A stretch of DNA of 64,000 bases from Xaviernesmea rhizosphaerae (GCF_001938945.1 NZ_MKIO01000030.1:150691-214690); one strand, 5' to 3'. Counted from the first letter of the stretch, positions 32,687 through 41,482 are shown. The notes: a model not told the origin generated them from the letters alone. Translations and numbers: made by a program.

Positions 32687-33190
32687 ATGAAGTCCCTCGA
32701 ACTGCTTATCGAAAGAATCATTCTCTCCAGCCGATGGCTGCTGGTGATCTTCTATCTCGGGCTGGTGGCGGCCCTGGCGGTTTATGGCGTGTCCTTCATC
32801 TACAAATTCCTGAAGGTCGCCAGCAATGTCTTCGTCTACAGCGAAGCCGACATGATCCTCGCCATGCTCGGCCTGATCGACGCCGCCCTGGTGGCCAGCC
32901 TGATCGTGATGGTGATGATTTCGGGCTACGAGAACTTCGTCAGCCGTTTCGATGAGGGCGAGGGGGAGGTGTCCTTCCTCGGCAAGCTTGATTCCGGCAG
33001 CCTGAAGATCAAGGTGGCCTCCTCGATCGTTGCCATCTCCTCGATCCACCTGTTGCAGATCTTTCTCAACACCCAGCAATATGATCAGGCGCGGCTGATG
33101 TGGGCAACCATCATCCACCTGGCTTTCGTGATCTCGGCCCTCTTGCTCGGCTATCTCGAGCGCATCATGGTGGAGATCAAGAAGAAGTAG
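32687..33190 (+). CDS. YqhA-family (UPF0114) membrane protein
   Basis: A 167-residue protein with four hydrophobic helices (LLVIFYLGLVAALAVYGVSF, then MILAMLGLIDAALVASLIVM, and two more). SGYENFVSR and KVASSIVAISSIHLLQIF are characteristic of YqhA/TIGR00645. Function unknown; an inner-membrane location is clear. The FAD dehydrogenase gene follows after 49 bp, possibly in one transcript. Confidence 0.88.
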   Translation: MKSLELLIERIILSSRWLLVIFYLGLVAALAVYGVSFIYKFLKVASNVFVYSEADMILAMLGLIDAALVASLIVMVMISGYENFVSRFDEGEGEVSFLGKLDSGSLKIKVASSIVAISSIHLLQIFLNTQQYDQARLMWATIIHLAFVISALLLGYLERIMVEIKKK

Positions 33191-33239
33191 CGGCTGCGCG
33201 GCCGCGCGCAGGCGACCGCGTTGGGCGAAGGAGCAGCGG

Positions 33240-34496
33240 ATGAAGAAGACGGATGTTGTGGTTCTCGGCGCGGGCATCGTGGGCATTTCCACGGCCATTC
33301 ATCTGGCGCGGCGCGGCAAGTCGGTCGTGCTGCTCGACCGGCGCGGCCCCGGCGAGGAAACCTCCTATGGCAATGCCGGCCTGATCCAGCGCGAAGGCGT
33401 GTTTCCCTATGGCTTCCCGCATGATTTCGGTGCGCTGTTCCGCTACGCGCTGAACAACACGATTGACGCGCATTACCATCTGAAAGCCCTTCCGGGGCTC
33501 GTTCCCTTCCTCGCGCGCTATTGGTGGCATTCGGGCTTTCGCCAGCACCAGCGCATCGCCCGCCTTTATGCTCCTTTGATCGAGCATTCGATCAGCGAGC
33601 ATGATGATCTGATCCGCGCCTCGGGCGCCGAGGATCTGATCCGCAAGGATGGCTGGATGAAGGTGTTTCGCACCGAGGCGGCGCGCGATGCCGCCTATAA
33701 GGACGCGGAAAACCTCTCCGCCGCTTTCGGCGTCAACCACCAGAAGCTGACGGCGGCGGATATCCGCACGGCCGAACCCTCGATCCGCACCGAACTGGTC
33801 GGCGGCCTGCGCTGGACCGACCCCTGGTCGATCCGCGACCCGCAAAGCCTGCTCAAGGCCTATCTTGCCTATTTCCAGTCGCTCGGCGGCATGCTGATGG
33901 CCGGTGATGCGGCAACGCTCGAGCATATTCTCGAAGGTCCCGGCTGGCGGCTCGCCACGCCGGAGGGTCCGCTCGAAACGCAGGAGGTCGTCGTGGCGCT
34001 AGGCCCCTGGGCCGATGCGGTGACCCGCAAGCTCGGCTACCACATGCCGCTCGCCGTCAAGCGCGGCTATCACATGCATTATGGCGCCGAAGGCAATGCG
34101 ACGCTGAACAACTGGGTTCTCGACGCGGAAATGGGCTATTTCCTCGCTCCGATGCTGCGCGGCATCCGCCTGACCACGGGGGCGGAATTTGCCCATCGCG
34201 ACGCGCCGAAGACGCCGGTTCAGCTGACGCGGGCGGAAAAGGTGGCGCGCGAATTCTTCCCGCTGGCCGAGCGGCGCGATGCCGAACCCTGGATGGGCGC
34301 GCGGCCCTGCACGCCGGACATGATGCCTGTTATCGGCAAGGCGCCGCGTCACCAGGGCCTGTGGTTCGCCTTCGGCCATGCGCATCACGGCATGACGCTC
34401 GGCCCTGTCACCGGCCGGGCACTGGCGGAGATGATGACGGGCGAGCGCACGGTCATCGACCTGACGCCCTATCGCCCGGACCGTTTCCTCGCCTGA
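33240..34496 (+). CDS. DadA-like D-amino acid dehydrogenase/FAD oxidoreductase
   Basis: A 418-residue flavoprotein of the DAO family. The start is MKKTDVVVLGAGIVGISTAI with the acidic strand end LLDRR, then SYGNAGLIQ, which is typical of DadA. The C-terminal FAD contact is GARPCTPDMMPVIGKAP followed by AFGHAHHGMTLGP. DadA-type enzymes oxidise D-amino acids to keto acids and pass electrons to the quinone pool. The long middle domain (FRYALNNTIDAHYHLKALPG) differs from E. coli DadA, so the substrate is uncertain. A GGAG site precedes the ATG. Confidence 0.88.
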   Translation: MKKTDVVVLGAGIVGISTAIHLARRGKSVVLLDRRGPGEETSYGNAGLIQREGVFPYGFPHDFGALFRYALNNTIDAHYHLKALPGLVPFLARYWWHSGFRQHQRIARLYAPLIEHSISEHDDLIRASGAEDLIRKDGWMKVFRTEAARDAAYKDAENLSAAFGVNHQKLTAADIRTAEPSIRTELVGGLRWTDPWSIRDPQSLLKAYLAYFQSLGGMLMAGDAATLEHILEGPGWRLATPEGPLETQEVVVALGPWADAVTRKLGYHMPLAVKRGYHMHYGAEGNATLNNWVLDAEMGYFLAPMLRGIRLTTGAEFAHRDAPKTPVQLTRAEKVAREFFPLAERRDAEPWMGARPCTPDMMPVIGKAPRHQGLWFAFGHAHHGMTLGPVTGRALAEMMTGERTVIDLTPYRPDRFLA

Positions 34497-34523
34497 GCGC
34501 CTCGCCGGCTCGGCGCTGACCCC

Positions 34524-34549
34524 GGAACAAAATGACGCGCCCTCCGGTT
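34524..34549 (+). promoter_or_regulatory. Weak EcfG-like site
   Basis: GGAAC at 34524-34528 is followed after 17 bp by GGTT instead of CGTT. The downstream gene begins 144 bp later. It is kept as a weak candidate only. Confidence 0.35.
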
Positions 34550-34692
34550 TTCATCCGCGCGCCTTTGGAAAAAGCGCGCTAAGGGAAGGCGCGTCGTCTC
34601 AGCGGCGCAACATGGCCAGATGGCTGGCGGGACAAGGCGGCAATCGCCCGGTCTTTAACAGAACCAGCCCGGCACACAGGGAGAGAGCAATC

Positions 34693-34902
34693 TTGGAAAA
34701 GCATGTCGTCACCGTTGCCGGCGAAGCCGTTGGCGTGCTCGTGCCGTGCAAGGATGACATGCAGTTCGTCGCCGTCAAACTCGATGCCTGGGATCTGGAT
34801 GGCCGGCTTTATCCCAGCCGGAGCGAGGCCGAACGCCAGATCCGCCAGCATGTCGCCCTGATCAGACGCGAGCGTCAGCTGGATTTCGGCCCTTCCGAAT
34901 AA
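34693..34902 (+). CDS. Hypothetical 69-residue protein with TTG start
   Basis: The reading frame begins at TTG 34693 with GGGAGAGAG 5 nt upstream. No ATG in this frame has a ribosome site. The protein is mixed alpha/beta without membrane segments: VVTVAGEAVGVLVPC, FVAVKLDAWDLDGRLYPS, then a basic helix RSEAERQIRQHVALIRRER. The last part resembles short rhizobial proteins of unknown function. It lies between a dehydrogenase gene and the convergent TIGR02588 gene. Confidence 0.65.
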   Translation: MEKHVVTVAGEAVGVLVPCKDDMQFVAVKLDAWDLDGRLYPSRSEAERQIRQHVALIRRERQLDFGPSE

Positions 34903-34948
34903 GCCAGGCGGGGCGCCGCTTGCAAAAGGTGGGAGTTCCGCGCGACGG

Positions 34949-35356
34949 TCAGGGATCGCGATAGCCCGAGGTGTGAAGCTCCAGCTGCGCGCCGTCGGGA
35001 TTTTCGCTGAAGATCAGCGCGCCCTTTTCCTGCGATTGCGCCGGCACATAGTCGAAGATCACCTCCCGCCGCTCGACCACCCGTCCCTCGCGCGAGAGCA
35101 GGCCCGTCACTGGAACGCCGGCGGCGGAGCGTTTGCCGAGATTGGAGACGATGAAGGAGACCTGCGTGCCGCCCGATGTCGGCCGTTGGTTGATGATCGT
35201 CACCTTGAGATCCGGGGCCGCATCCGAGGCGGTGAGGGCATCCAGGGCGACGATGCCGATCATGGCGATTACCAGCAGGCCGGAGATCAGGCCGGTGGCC
35301 CACTCGATCCAGTGACCTTGAGCTTCCACGGTCTTTTTCGTCTTTTGTCCGCTCAT
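34949..35356 (-). CDS. TIGR02588-like membrane-anchored protein
   Basis: A 135-residue protein with one N-terminal helix (WATGLISGLLVIAMIGIVAL, residues about 18-40) and a beta-rich exported domain (VTIINQRPTSGGTQVSFIVS, VERREVIFDYVPAQS, ELHTSGYRDP). The layout matches TIGR02588, a family found beside TIGR02587, which is indeed the gene directly upstream (7 bp apart). The function of the pair is unknown. The two are likely cotranscribed and may form a membrane complex. Confidence 0.75.
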   Translation of the reverse strand: MSGQKTKKTVEAQGHWIEWATGLISGLLVIAMIGIVALDALTASDAAPDLKVTIINQRPTSGGTQVSFIVSNLGKRSAAGVPVTGLLSREGRVVERREVIFDYVPAQSQEKGALIFSENPDGAQLELHTSGYRDP

Positions 35357-35363
35357 GGAGACC

Positions 35364-36251
35364 TCACAGGATCAGCCGGGCCGCCGCCGCGCCGATGGCG
35401 CCGGGCAGGCCGAGGACGACCACCGCCATCAGGTTGGTCATGGCACCTGCGTCATCGAGCCGGCCGAAGGTCCACAGGCAGTAGAGGCTGATCAGCAGGG
35501 CGATGACATAGCCAGGCAGGGTGAAGCGGATCAGCGCATGCCAGCTCGGCACATCCTGCGAAAGTTCGTGCCCGCCCTTGAAGGAGACCGCATAGACGAA
35601 GCCATGCATGACTGCGATCGACAGGAGTATGGTCACCAGCGCATGCCAAGGGGTCATCAGATAGGAGATCAGGATCATCTCTTCGGTCGGCGCGGTGTTG
35701 AGATTGAGAAACAGGGCGCCGATGGCCATCATGAACAGCTCGGTGCCATAGCCGGTCCCCTCGGTCTCCTGCTGTTCGTCCTCGTCCTCCTCGTCCGGCC
35801 CGCTGCCGAGCTGGCTGCGGCCGAGCAGCGCGCCGATGCTGGCCGGCACCGCCTGTAGAGCGATCTTGCCCACCAGATCCTCCCGCGCAATATCGGACGT
35901 GATCAGTCCGAAGAGGGAAAGCAGCACCGCGCTCGAAACAATGCCGATGCCATAGGCGATCACCGCATCCCGCATCCCCTCCCGCCAGGAAAAGGTTTCC
36001 TCGAAGCCGATGCGCCGGGCAAGGCCGAACAAGAGCGGCAGGGTGGCCAGCAACAGGAGCAGCAGCCGCCAACGGTCCATGGTGAAACCGAGCTCCCACA
36101 TCTCCATCGTCATCTGCATGGGCAGCGCGAAAAGCAGCGCACCGCCCAGACCCCGCGCCAGGCCGATCAGGAATTCGTTGAGATCAGGGGATGAATGCTC
36201 AGAGGAGCGACGAGACGGATCAGCGTCCGAGCGGGCCAGGTCTTTGATCAT
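35364..36251 (-). CDS. TIGR02587-like integral membrane protein
   Basis: A 295-residue protein with about seven hydrophobic helices. A cytoplasmic N-terminus ends in EFLIGLARGLGGALLFALPM, and an acidic loop near 160 is GPDEEDEDEQQETEG. It carries APTEEMILIS and WHALVTILLS-type blocks, consistent with TIGR02587. The start at 36251 has AAAGG 6 nt upstream; the longer frame to 36386 shows no site. It is the first gene of a two-gene unit with the TIGR02588 gene. No EcfG box was found upstream. Confidence 0.78.
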   Translation of the reverse strand: MIKDLARSDADPSRRSSEHSSPDLNEFLIGLARGLGGALLFALPMQMTMEMWELGFTMDRWRLLLLLLATLPLLFGLARRIGFEETFSWREGMRDAVIAYGIGIVSSAVLLSLFGLITSDIAREDLVGKIALQAVPASIGALLGRSQLGSGPDEEDEDEQQETEGTGYGTELFMMAIGALFLNLNTAPTEEMILISYLMTPWHALVTILLSIAVMHGFVYAVSFKGGHELSQDVPSWHALIRFTLPGYVIALLISLYCLWTFGRLDDAGAMTNLMAVVVLGLPGAIGAAAARLIL

Positions 36252-36509
36252 CCTCCGCCTTTCCCATGAGGCCACCCGCTTCCGAGCATAGCCATGAAGC
36301 CGGAGGCCTCCGGACAAATAGGGTTGGGACAAAGATCTGACATAGGTTGCTAGTCTCCCGATTATCATGATCGGGCACTGAACCAACGGAAGGCCTGGAC
36401 AGTGCCCCCGGTCAGGCTTTTCACACAGCGCGAAACCCCTTGGCCGTCATGTCAGGGCTCGCGCCGAGGCTGGAACACTGACGACCCAAATGCTCCCGAT
36501 CTCCGATGT

Positions 36510-36549
36510 TCGCATCGGACCGAAACCGGGTGCCGGTTTCCGGCCCGAT
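36510..36549 (+). repeat. Truncated copy of the dispersed repeat
   Basis: GCATCGGACCGAAA, a shortened centre and CGGCCCGATGC reproduce the first half of the dispersed repeat. It lies in the gap after the BON gene, upstream of the TIGR02587 gene. Confidence 0.55.
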
Positions 36550-36585
36550 GCCCCACGCAAGCTGCAGCAATGCGCAGCGATGGTG

Positions 36586-37080
36586 TCAGGAGTCGAGATC
36601 GCTGGGAAGGGCGGCGTCGACGGCTAGCGTCGTCAGATCGTTGCGCACGCTGTTGATCCCGGGCTGGGCAAGCGCCAGGCGCTCGATCATCATCCGATCC
36701 TCGCGCGTCTCCACCGCGCCCGTCAGCAGCGCTTCGCCATCGCTGACGCGGATTTCCAGCGCGGATAGATCGAGCCCGCGATCTTCCAGCCGCTCGACCA
36801 GCTGCGCCTCGATGGCGTCGTCATCAAGGTCACCTTCCACATCGTCGGCGACCAGATCGGGTCCGTTGGCGCTGTCGATGCGCGTGTCGTCGGCCGTCTG
36901 GAAACCGGGATTGCCCTGTTCGTCGAAGCTCTCGGCGCCCTCGCCATAGGCCCCATTGGCCGGATCGGTCGGCGAGCCGGAGATCTCGTCGGCATAGGGC
37001 CACCCCTGGTCGATATCCCGGTGCTCGTAATCGCGATAATCTTCCTCGCGGGTGGTGGTCTTTGCGGAGCGTTCGGCCAT
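36586..37080 (-). CDS. Acidic BON-domain protein
   Basis: A 164-residue acidic protein without signal peptide. The N-terminal 90 residues are low-complexity and rich in Asp, Glu and Gly (REEDYRDYEHRDIDQGWPYA). The C-terminal 65 residues form a BON domain: IEAQLVERLEDRGLDLSALE, then VSDGEALLTGAVETREDR and IERLALAQPGINSVRND. BON domains bind phospholipid in osmotic-stress proteins such as OsmY, though those are exported. GAGGAG lies 7 nt before the ATG. It is flanked by stress genes but has no EcfG site in its own upstream region. Confidence 0.87.
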   Translation of the reverse strand: MAERSAKTTTREEDYRDYEHRDIDQGWPYADEISGSPTDPANGAYGEGAESFDEQGNPGFQTADDTRIDSANGPDLVADDVEGDLDDDAIEAQLVERLEDRGLDLSALEIRVSDGEALLTGAVETREDRMMIERLALAQPGINSVRNDLTTLAVDAALPSDLDS

Positions 37081-37205
37081 GGTCTGTCTCCTCGAAGTGC
37101 TTGCCGGCGGTCTTCGCCAGTCTCTCCGTGAAAACGAATGACGCGGCTTTTGGTTGCGCCTGAAGGTGTTCGCAGGCGTGATCGGATGGCGAGTCCATAA
37201 CATGC

Positions 37206-37229
37206 GAACGGGCCCGATTGGGCCCGTTC
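37206..37229. terminator. GC-rich hairpin between BON gene and anchored PTA-rich gene
   Basis: GAACGGGCCC pairs perfectly with GGGCCCGTTC around GATT. There is no T-run. It lies 38 bp beyond the stop of the 37267 gene on the minus strand and probably ends or stabilises its transcript. Confidence 0.55.
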
Positions 37230-37266
37230 CATTCTGTCTGATTTAGCGAATGCCGGTCTGTGCGGC

Positions 37267-37818
37267 TTACGGCGCAGTACCGGTCGTGCCCGTGGCCGGA
37301 GCCGTGCTGCCCGAGCCGGTGGCCGGGGTTTCGGTGCCGGTCGAGCCGGTGCCAGTGGCAGGCGTGCCCGTATCCGTGCTGGTTGCGGCCGGAGGCGTGG
37401 CAGCCGGCGGGGTGGCGGCAGCTGGCGGCGTTGCCGTCGTATTGCCGGCCGGAGCGGTCGTGTCACTGCTGGTGGTGCCTGCGGCCGGCGGCGTTGCCTG
37501 ATCAGCGGGCGGGGTTGCCTGCGATGCCGGGGCTGCCGGCTGGGTGGCGGTGTCGTTGCCAGAATTGCCGCCCGGCAGCCAAAGAAGCAGCGCGACGATC
37601 AGGCCGGCCAGAAGGATGATCAGGATCGGCCAGTTGCTGCGCGGGCGCGTGACCGGCGCATCAGGGTCAAGCGGTCGGGCATTCAGCAGCGGATCACTGG
37701 TGGCCGTGGTGCCCAGAGGGGCGGTGCGCGGTGCGCCAGCATCGGCGGCGGCCTTGTCGGCCGGCCAGCTGCCGGGTGTGGTCGGTCGCTTGTCATTGGG
37801 GTCGAAGCGCTGGTTCAT
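37267..37818 (-). CDS. Single-pass membrane protein with Pro/Thr/Ala-rich tail
   Basis: A 183-residue protein with a basic N-terminus (NDKRPTTPGSWPADKAAADA), one transmembrane helix near residues 63-82 (WPILIILLAGLIVALLLWLP), and a tail of about 100 residues of nearly only P, A, T, G and S (units such as ATPPAA and TGTPATG). The tail should extend into the periplasm and could reach the peptidoglycan. GAAGGAGG precedes the ATG. A canonical EcfG promoter is 51 bp upstream. No family is recognised; repeat number is likely variable between strains. Confidence 0.78.
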   Translation of the reverse strand: MNQRFDPNDKRPTTPGSWPADKAAADAGAPRTAPLGTTATSDPLLNARPLDPDAPVTRPRSNWPILIILLAGLIVALLLWLPGGNSGNDTATQPAAPASQATPPADQATPPAAGTTSSDTTAPAGNTTATPPAAATPPAATPPAATSTDTGTPATGTGSTGTETPATGSGSTAPATGTTGTAP

Positions 37819-37868
37819 CGGTTTCCTCCTTCGTGAAAATGCCGGCGTCTCGCGGCAACTGGGAAGGC

Positions 37869-37893
37869 AACGTGTGGCGGACACGATGGTTCC
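37869..37893 (-). promoter_or_regulatory. EcfG-type promoter
   Basis: On the minus strand GGAAC (37893-37889), 16-bp spacer, CGTT (37872-37869). It drives the 37267-37818 gene. Confidence 0.75.
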
Positions 37894-37956
37894 GCCCGCA
37901 ATCGACAGGGCCGGTCACGTCGCATCACGGCTGAGGGGCTGCCCTCGAGCAAAGAA

Positions 37957-37990
37957 AAAGGCGGAGGCTCCGTTTTGAGCCGCCGCCTTT
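37957..37990. terminator. Bidirectional terminator-like hairpin
   Basis: AAAGGCGGAGGCTC pairs with GAGCCGCCGCCTTT with one mismatch. The arms end in T-runs on both strands. It ends the 38056-38319 gene (minus) upstream of the EcfG promoter at 37869. Confidence 0.75.
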
Positions 37991-38055
37991 CTTGCGGGTG
38001 CATGCCCTGTCACGTCGGCAAGCTGATAGCCGTTGCGGACGAACGGCCGACGCTC

Positions 38056-38319
38056 TCAGTCCTGCTCGCGCGTGCCCGGAGAAGCCTCGCGCTGGTCCTG
38101 ATCTTCGAGATCGCTCTTGACGATATAGACATCGCCATGCAGCCGCGCTGCTTCCCGCCGGGCAGCGAGGTTGGAAATATCATCCGCTTCGATCGAGTCA
38201 GCCTCTTCCGCATCGCGTCCCTTGAGCGAGGAATCGGTTTGATCGACGGCCTGAGACGTCTGAACGTCCAGCGCGCCGCCTTCGGTTTTCTGTGAGCGCT
38301 CGTCAGTCTTTGCGTCCAT
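38056..38319 (-). CDS. Small acidic hypothetical protein
   Basis: An 87-residue hydrophilic, highly charged protein (MDAKTDERSQKTEGGALDV, later EEADSIEADDISNLAARRE) without membrane segments or cysteines. It is predicted to be largely disordered. The start at 38319 has AAGGA 8 nt upstream. Its neighbours on the same strand are both preceded by EcfG promoters; none was seen for this gene. No family recognised. Confidence 0.65.
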   Translation of the reverse strand: MDAKTDERSQKTEGGALDVQTSQAVDQTDSSLKGRDAEEADSIEADDISNLAARREAARLHGDVYIVKSDLEDQDQREASPGTREQD

Positions 38320-38429
38320 GGGAATGGTCCTTTTCTCTTGCTCTTGTCGAGCCTGCTGTCCCTTTATCAAGGCACGGGTCAATGCCAGAACGACAGGATC
38401 ACAACGCCAATCGTCGGTGTCTCTGGCGC

Positions 38430-38810
38430 TTACTGAACCGTACCGTCGGACGCTCGTGTCTGGGATGGGCCGCCCGTTCCGCCCTGCGGGGTCGGATCGC
38501 GGTCGGCGGGGGCCATCTGCGCCGGCTCGCCGGGACGCGGCGTGTTATCGACGGTCGGCTGGGCCGGCGTGGTGGCCTGCGGGGCTGCCGGTGGGCTGAT
38601 CTCGGTTCGGGTGGTGGCCGCATCATTGTCGGCGCCTTCGCCAGCAACATATTCCGCGACGCCCCATGCCAGTGCGGCCAGAACCAGGCCGCCGATCAGA
38701 ACCTTGAGCACGGGCCTGCCAAGGCGGCCCTGCCGCGCTTCCGTTGCGTTGAGCCGGACGGAGTCGCCGGTCTTGCGGTTGCGGTCGCTGTCTTCCCAAT
38801 GCGTTGCCAT
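38430..38810 (-). CDS. Single-pass membrane protein with Pro-rich periplasmic tail
   Basis: A 126-residue protein with a charged N-terminus (residues 1-33), one transmembrane helix near 34-52 (VLKVLIGGLVLAALAWGVAE), and a Pro/Thr/Ala-rich tail of 70 residues. It has the same plan as the 37267-37818 protein but a different sequence. GAGGAG is 6 nt before the ATG at 38810. An EcfG promoter lies 36 bp upstream. Function unknown. Confidence 0.75.
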   Translation of the reverse strand: MATHWEDSDRNRKTGDSVRLNATEARQGRLGRPVLKVLIGGLVLAALAWGVAEYVAGEGADNDAATTRTEISPPAAPQATTPAQPTVDNTPRPGEPAQMAPADRDPTPQGGTGGPSQTRASDGTVQ

Positions 38811-39176
38811 GTGCGATCTCCTCGCTGATCTCTCGATGTCAGGCAAACGGGGCGGCCCATTCCTTTGTTCCGAAAACCTGTGGTGCCAGAGGGAGGCCGG
38901 CCGGGCGGGAGGATGCCGGGGTGAGGCATATCAGTCTGGAACTTCCTGCCCCGAACCCTGTTCGGCCTCGCATGACCCTTTTGCGGATTCGCCAGAGCCC
39001 GACGTGCCGTTACCTTTTTGCCGTGCGGTCGATGCGTGTATCAGCGCGCACGACCGTGCCATGGTCCGGGCCGCGGGGAGCCTTCCGCGTTCCAACGCGC
39101 GAGCCCATGCTCTCCTGCAGGCTCCCCCGCCTGATGGCTGTCGATCCCGCGACAGCCGCCAAAAAGCGAGGTCTTC
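38811..39176. other. 366-bp divergent gap before the HWE kinase gene
   Basis: No supported gene. It contains the EcfG promoter at 38846-38871 (minus) and a weak plus-strand site GGAAC-N16-TGTT at 38938-38962, about 215 bp before the kinase start. ORFs in this gap on both strands lack ribosome sites. Confidence 0.5.
38846..38871 (-). promoter_or_regulatory. EcfG-type promoter
   Basis: On the minus strand GGAAC (38871-38867), 17-bp spacer, CGTT (38849-38846), before the gene ending at 38430. Confidence 0.7.
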
Positions 39177-40730
39177 ATGCAAGCTGTTTGTGATCAGGAG
39201 AACGACGAACGGGAGAATATGGCGCATTCCGACGCGTCACTCGCACCTCGTGACATGCCGGATGCCCCTGTGACCGCGCAGACCGCGCAAGCGCGCATGG
39301 CGGAACTCAGCGAGACCAATGCGCGGCTGCACGCGGAAAACCGGGCGCTCACCCGGCGTGTCGCCGAGCTGGCCCATGCCAATTCCGACCTGCAGAACCT
39401 GCTCGAGAGTACGGCAATCGCTGCGATCTTCCTCGATAGCAGCCTGCGCATCACCCATTATACACCTGCTATAACCGCGATTTTCCGGCTGACGGAAGCC
39501 GATCTCGGCCGGCCGATCGATCATATCGCCCATCGCGTCGCTTACGACAGGCTGAAGGACGATGTCGCCGCCGTGATGAGGACGCTGGCGCCGCTGGAGC
39601 GCGAGATTCGCGATCCGCAGGGCGGCACGCAGTTTCTCGTGCGGGTTCTGCCCTACCGCGCTCTCGACAATGCCGTCGCGGGCACGGTGCTGACCTTCAT
39701 GGATGTGACGGCGCTGATGCGGGCGGAGGCTCTGCTGCGCGATCGCGAGGCGCTGCTGCGCTCGATCGTCGAGGGCATCCCCCAACTGGTCTGGCGCGCG
39801 GTCGAGCCGGGCTGCTGGACTTGGGTGAGCCCGCAATGGACGAGCTTTACCGGACAGGCGGCAGGGGCGGCGCTGGGCCGTGGCTGGCTTGCCATGGTGC
39901 ATCCCGAGGACCGCGAGCGGGTGGTGCTGGCCTGGCAGGAGGCGCACGATGCCGGCCAGCTTGAGGTCGATCACCGGCTCTGGAGCCTGGAGGCAAATGG
40001 CTTTCGCACCGTCCATCTACGCGCACGACCGGTTATGGACGCGCAGGGCCGTGTGGAAGAATGGTTCGGCACCGCGACCGACGTGCATGAAATGCTGCTG
40101 ATGCAGGAGCACCAGCAGGTGCTTCTGCATGAATTGCAGCACCGCGTGCGCAACACGCTGGCCATCGTCCGCTCGGTGGCGCGGCGCACGGCGGATTCGA
40201 GCGACAGTGTCGAGAACTATGCCGACCGTCTGGAAGGCCGCATCAATGCCATGGCGCGCACCCAGACGCTTCTTACCCGCGCCACCCAGTCCTCCGTCAG
40301 CCTGCGGGACCTTATCAGCAACGAGATCTTCGCCCAGACGGTGGATCGCCACAGGATCGAGATCGAGGGCCCCGTCGTTCCGGTGCTCGGCAAGGCCGCA
40401 GAAAATCTGAGCCTCGCCATTCATGAGCTGACCACCAATTCGGTCAAGCACGGGGCGCTTTCGGCTCCGGGTGGGAAGGTCGGCGTGCGCTGGGAAATCG
40501 ACAGCCGGACGCAACCGGATAACCTCCGCCTTGTTTGGCAGGAGACGGGCCTGGAGATGCCGGTGCAGCCGCCGGGCCGGCGCGGATTTGGAACCGAGCT
40601 GATCGAAGGGCTGGTGCCCTATCAGTTCGGGGGAACCGGCCGTCTGGTCTTCGAGCCCACCGGTGTCGTTTGCACGATCGAGCTGCCCTTGCCGTCGCTG
40701 GTCAAGGTCAGAGTGTCGATCACGGGCTGA
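39177..40730 (+). CDS. HWE/HRXXN histidine kinase with two PAS domains
   Basis: A 517-residue soluble kinase. A coiled coil covers residues about 28-75 (ARMAELSETNARLHAENRAL). A PAS domain of the type found in CheB/CheR fusions is near 78-180 (LDSSLRITHYTPAITAIFRL), and a second PAS is near 195-310 with WVSPQWTSFTGQ. The HWE-type core follows: LLHELQHRVRNTL contains the HRXXN motif with the likely phospho-His322, then ELTTNSVKHGAL and VWQETGLE, the W-E part of the HWE name. Such kinases phosphorylate PhyR. GAGG precedes the ATG at 39177; an ATG at 39219 is an alternative. A receiver gene and the EcfG-type gene follow. Confidence 0.92.
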   Translation: MQAVCDQENDERENMAHSDASLAPRDMPDAPVTAQTAQARMAELSETNARLHAENRALTRRVAELAHANSDLQNLLESTAIAAIFLDSSLRITHYTPAITAIFRLTEADLGRPIDHIAHRVAYDRLKDDVAAVMRTLAPLEREIRDPQGGTQFLVRVLPYRALDNAVAGTVLTFMDVTALMRAEALLRDREALLRSIVEGIPQLVWRAVEPGCWTWVSPQWTSFTGQAAGAALGRGWLAMVHPEDRERVVLAWQEAHDAGQLEVDHRLWSLEANGFRTVHLRARPVMDAQGRVEEWFGTATDVHEMLLMQEHQQVLLHELQHRVRNTLAIVRSVARRTADSSDSVENYADRLEGRINAMARTQTLLTRATQSSVSLRDLISNEIFAQTVDRHRIEIEGPVVPVLGKAAENLSLAIHELTTNSVKHGALSAPGGKVGVRWEIDSRTQPDNLRLVWQETGLEMPVQPPGRRGFGTELIEGLVPYQFGGTGRLVFEPTGVVCTIELPLPSLVKVRVSITG

Positions 40731-41017
40731 CCCGCAGGTCCGTGGGCGCGGTCTGGCGCAGGAGGGACGGTGTTTTTTCAGCCGCAGTCGATCGGGCCTG
40801 ATCCAGCAGGCGGCATTCCTCGTATGTGACTAAATTCTCCCGCAGGCGCAGGAGCCGGGTTGGCACAGAAGCTGGGCTGGAACGGGGCGGGTTTCCCGCC
40901 CGCATCCCTGCCTGCCCGGATCCCCGCCTGGCCTCGGTGATCGGCCCGCATGAGATTCGCCGCCTCTGGTGGCAATGCTGGTCAGATCCTGTGACATCAG
41001 GGAGAGCCAGTGCCGGC

Positions 41018-41482
41018 ATGGCCGTGCACGCCATCCTATGGAGACGCAAGCCGCGCCGCCAGATACAAGCATGTCGAACAGGGGGCAATCCACTGAGCCC
41101 GAAGACGTATATTCAGGAGTTTGCCGGCAAGAGAATCCTCATCGTCGAAGACGAGTATTTTCTCGCGGCGGAAACACGACGCAAACTGGAAAAGCTGGGC
41201 GCGCATGTCGTCGGACCCACAGGTCGGGTCAGAGAGGCCCTGGACCTGATCGAGCTCGACAATGTCGATGCCGCCATCCTCGACATTCATCTGGGCGACG
41301 AGCTGGTCTTTCCGGTCGCCGAGCAGCTATCGCTGCTCGACATCCCGTTCGTCTTCGCCACGGGTTACGATCCGTCGATCATTCCCAAGACATTTACGGG
41401 ATTTGCGTTGTGCGAGAAGCCGACGGAGCTTGAGGCGATCGCGCGCCAGCTGTTCGGACCGGGCACGGACGGGATGAGCTGA
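41018..41482 (+). CDS. Single-domain response regulator with FATGY motif
   Basis: The receiver part (about 115 residues, from KRILIVEDEYFLAAE) has the acidic cluster, phospho-acceptor Asp89 in AILDIHLG, and the block IPFVFATGYD. It ends with the conserved Lys in CEKPTE. FATGY matches the FAT-GUY receiver family, whose characterised members act in general stress phosphorelays with HWE/HRXXN kinases and PhyR. KPT replaces the more usual KPF. The start is uncertain: ATG 41018 is the nearest in-frame ATG, but the first 30 residues are not receiver-like, and a non-ATG start near 41092 is possible. It sits between the HWE kinase and the convergent EcfG-type gene. Confidence 0.82.
   Translation: MAVHAILWRRKPRRQIQACRTGGNPLSPKTYIQEFAGKRILIVEDEYFLAAETRRKLEKLGAHVVGPTGRVREALDLIELDNVDAAILDIHLGDELVFPVAEQLSLLDIPFVFATGYDPSIIPKTFTGFALCEKPTELEAIARQLFGPGTDGMS

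Noticed and set aside
37202..37266. Short ORFs near the hairpin downstream of the PTA-rich gene
   Set aside because: They consist of the hairpin and low-complexity antisense frames and have no translation signals.
40826..41017. Long N-terminal extension of the FATGY receiver
   Set aside because: The residues are Arg/Trp-rich without domain character and no ribosome site supports the upstream start.
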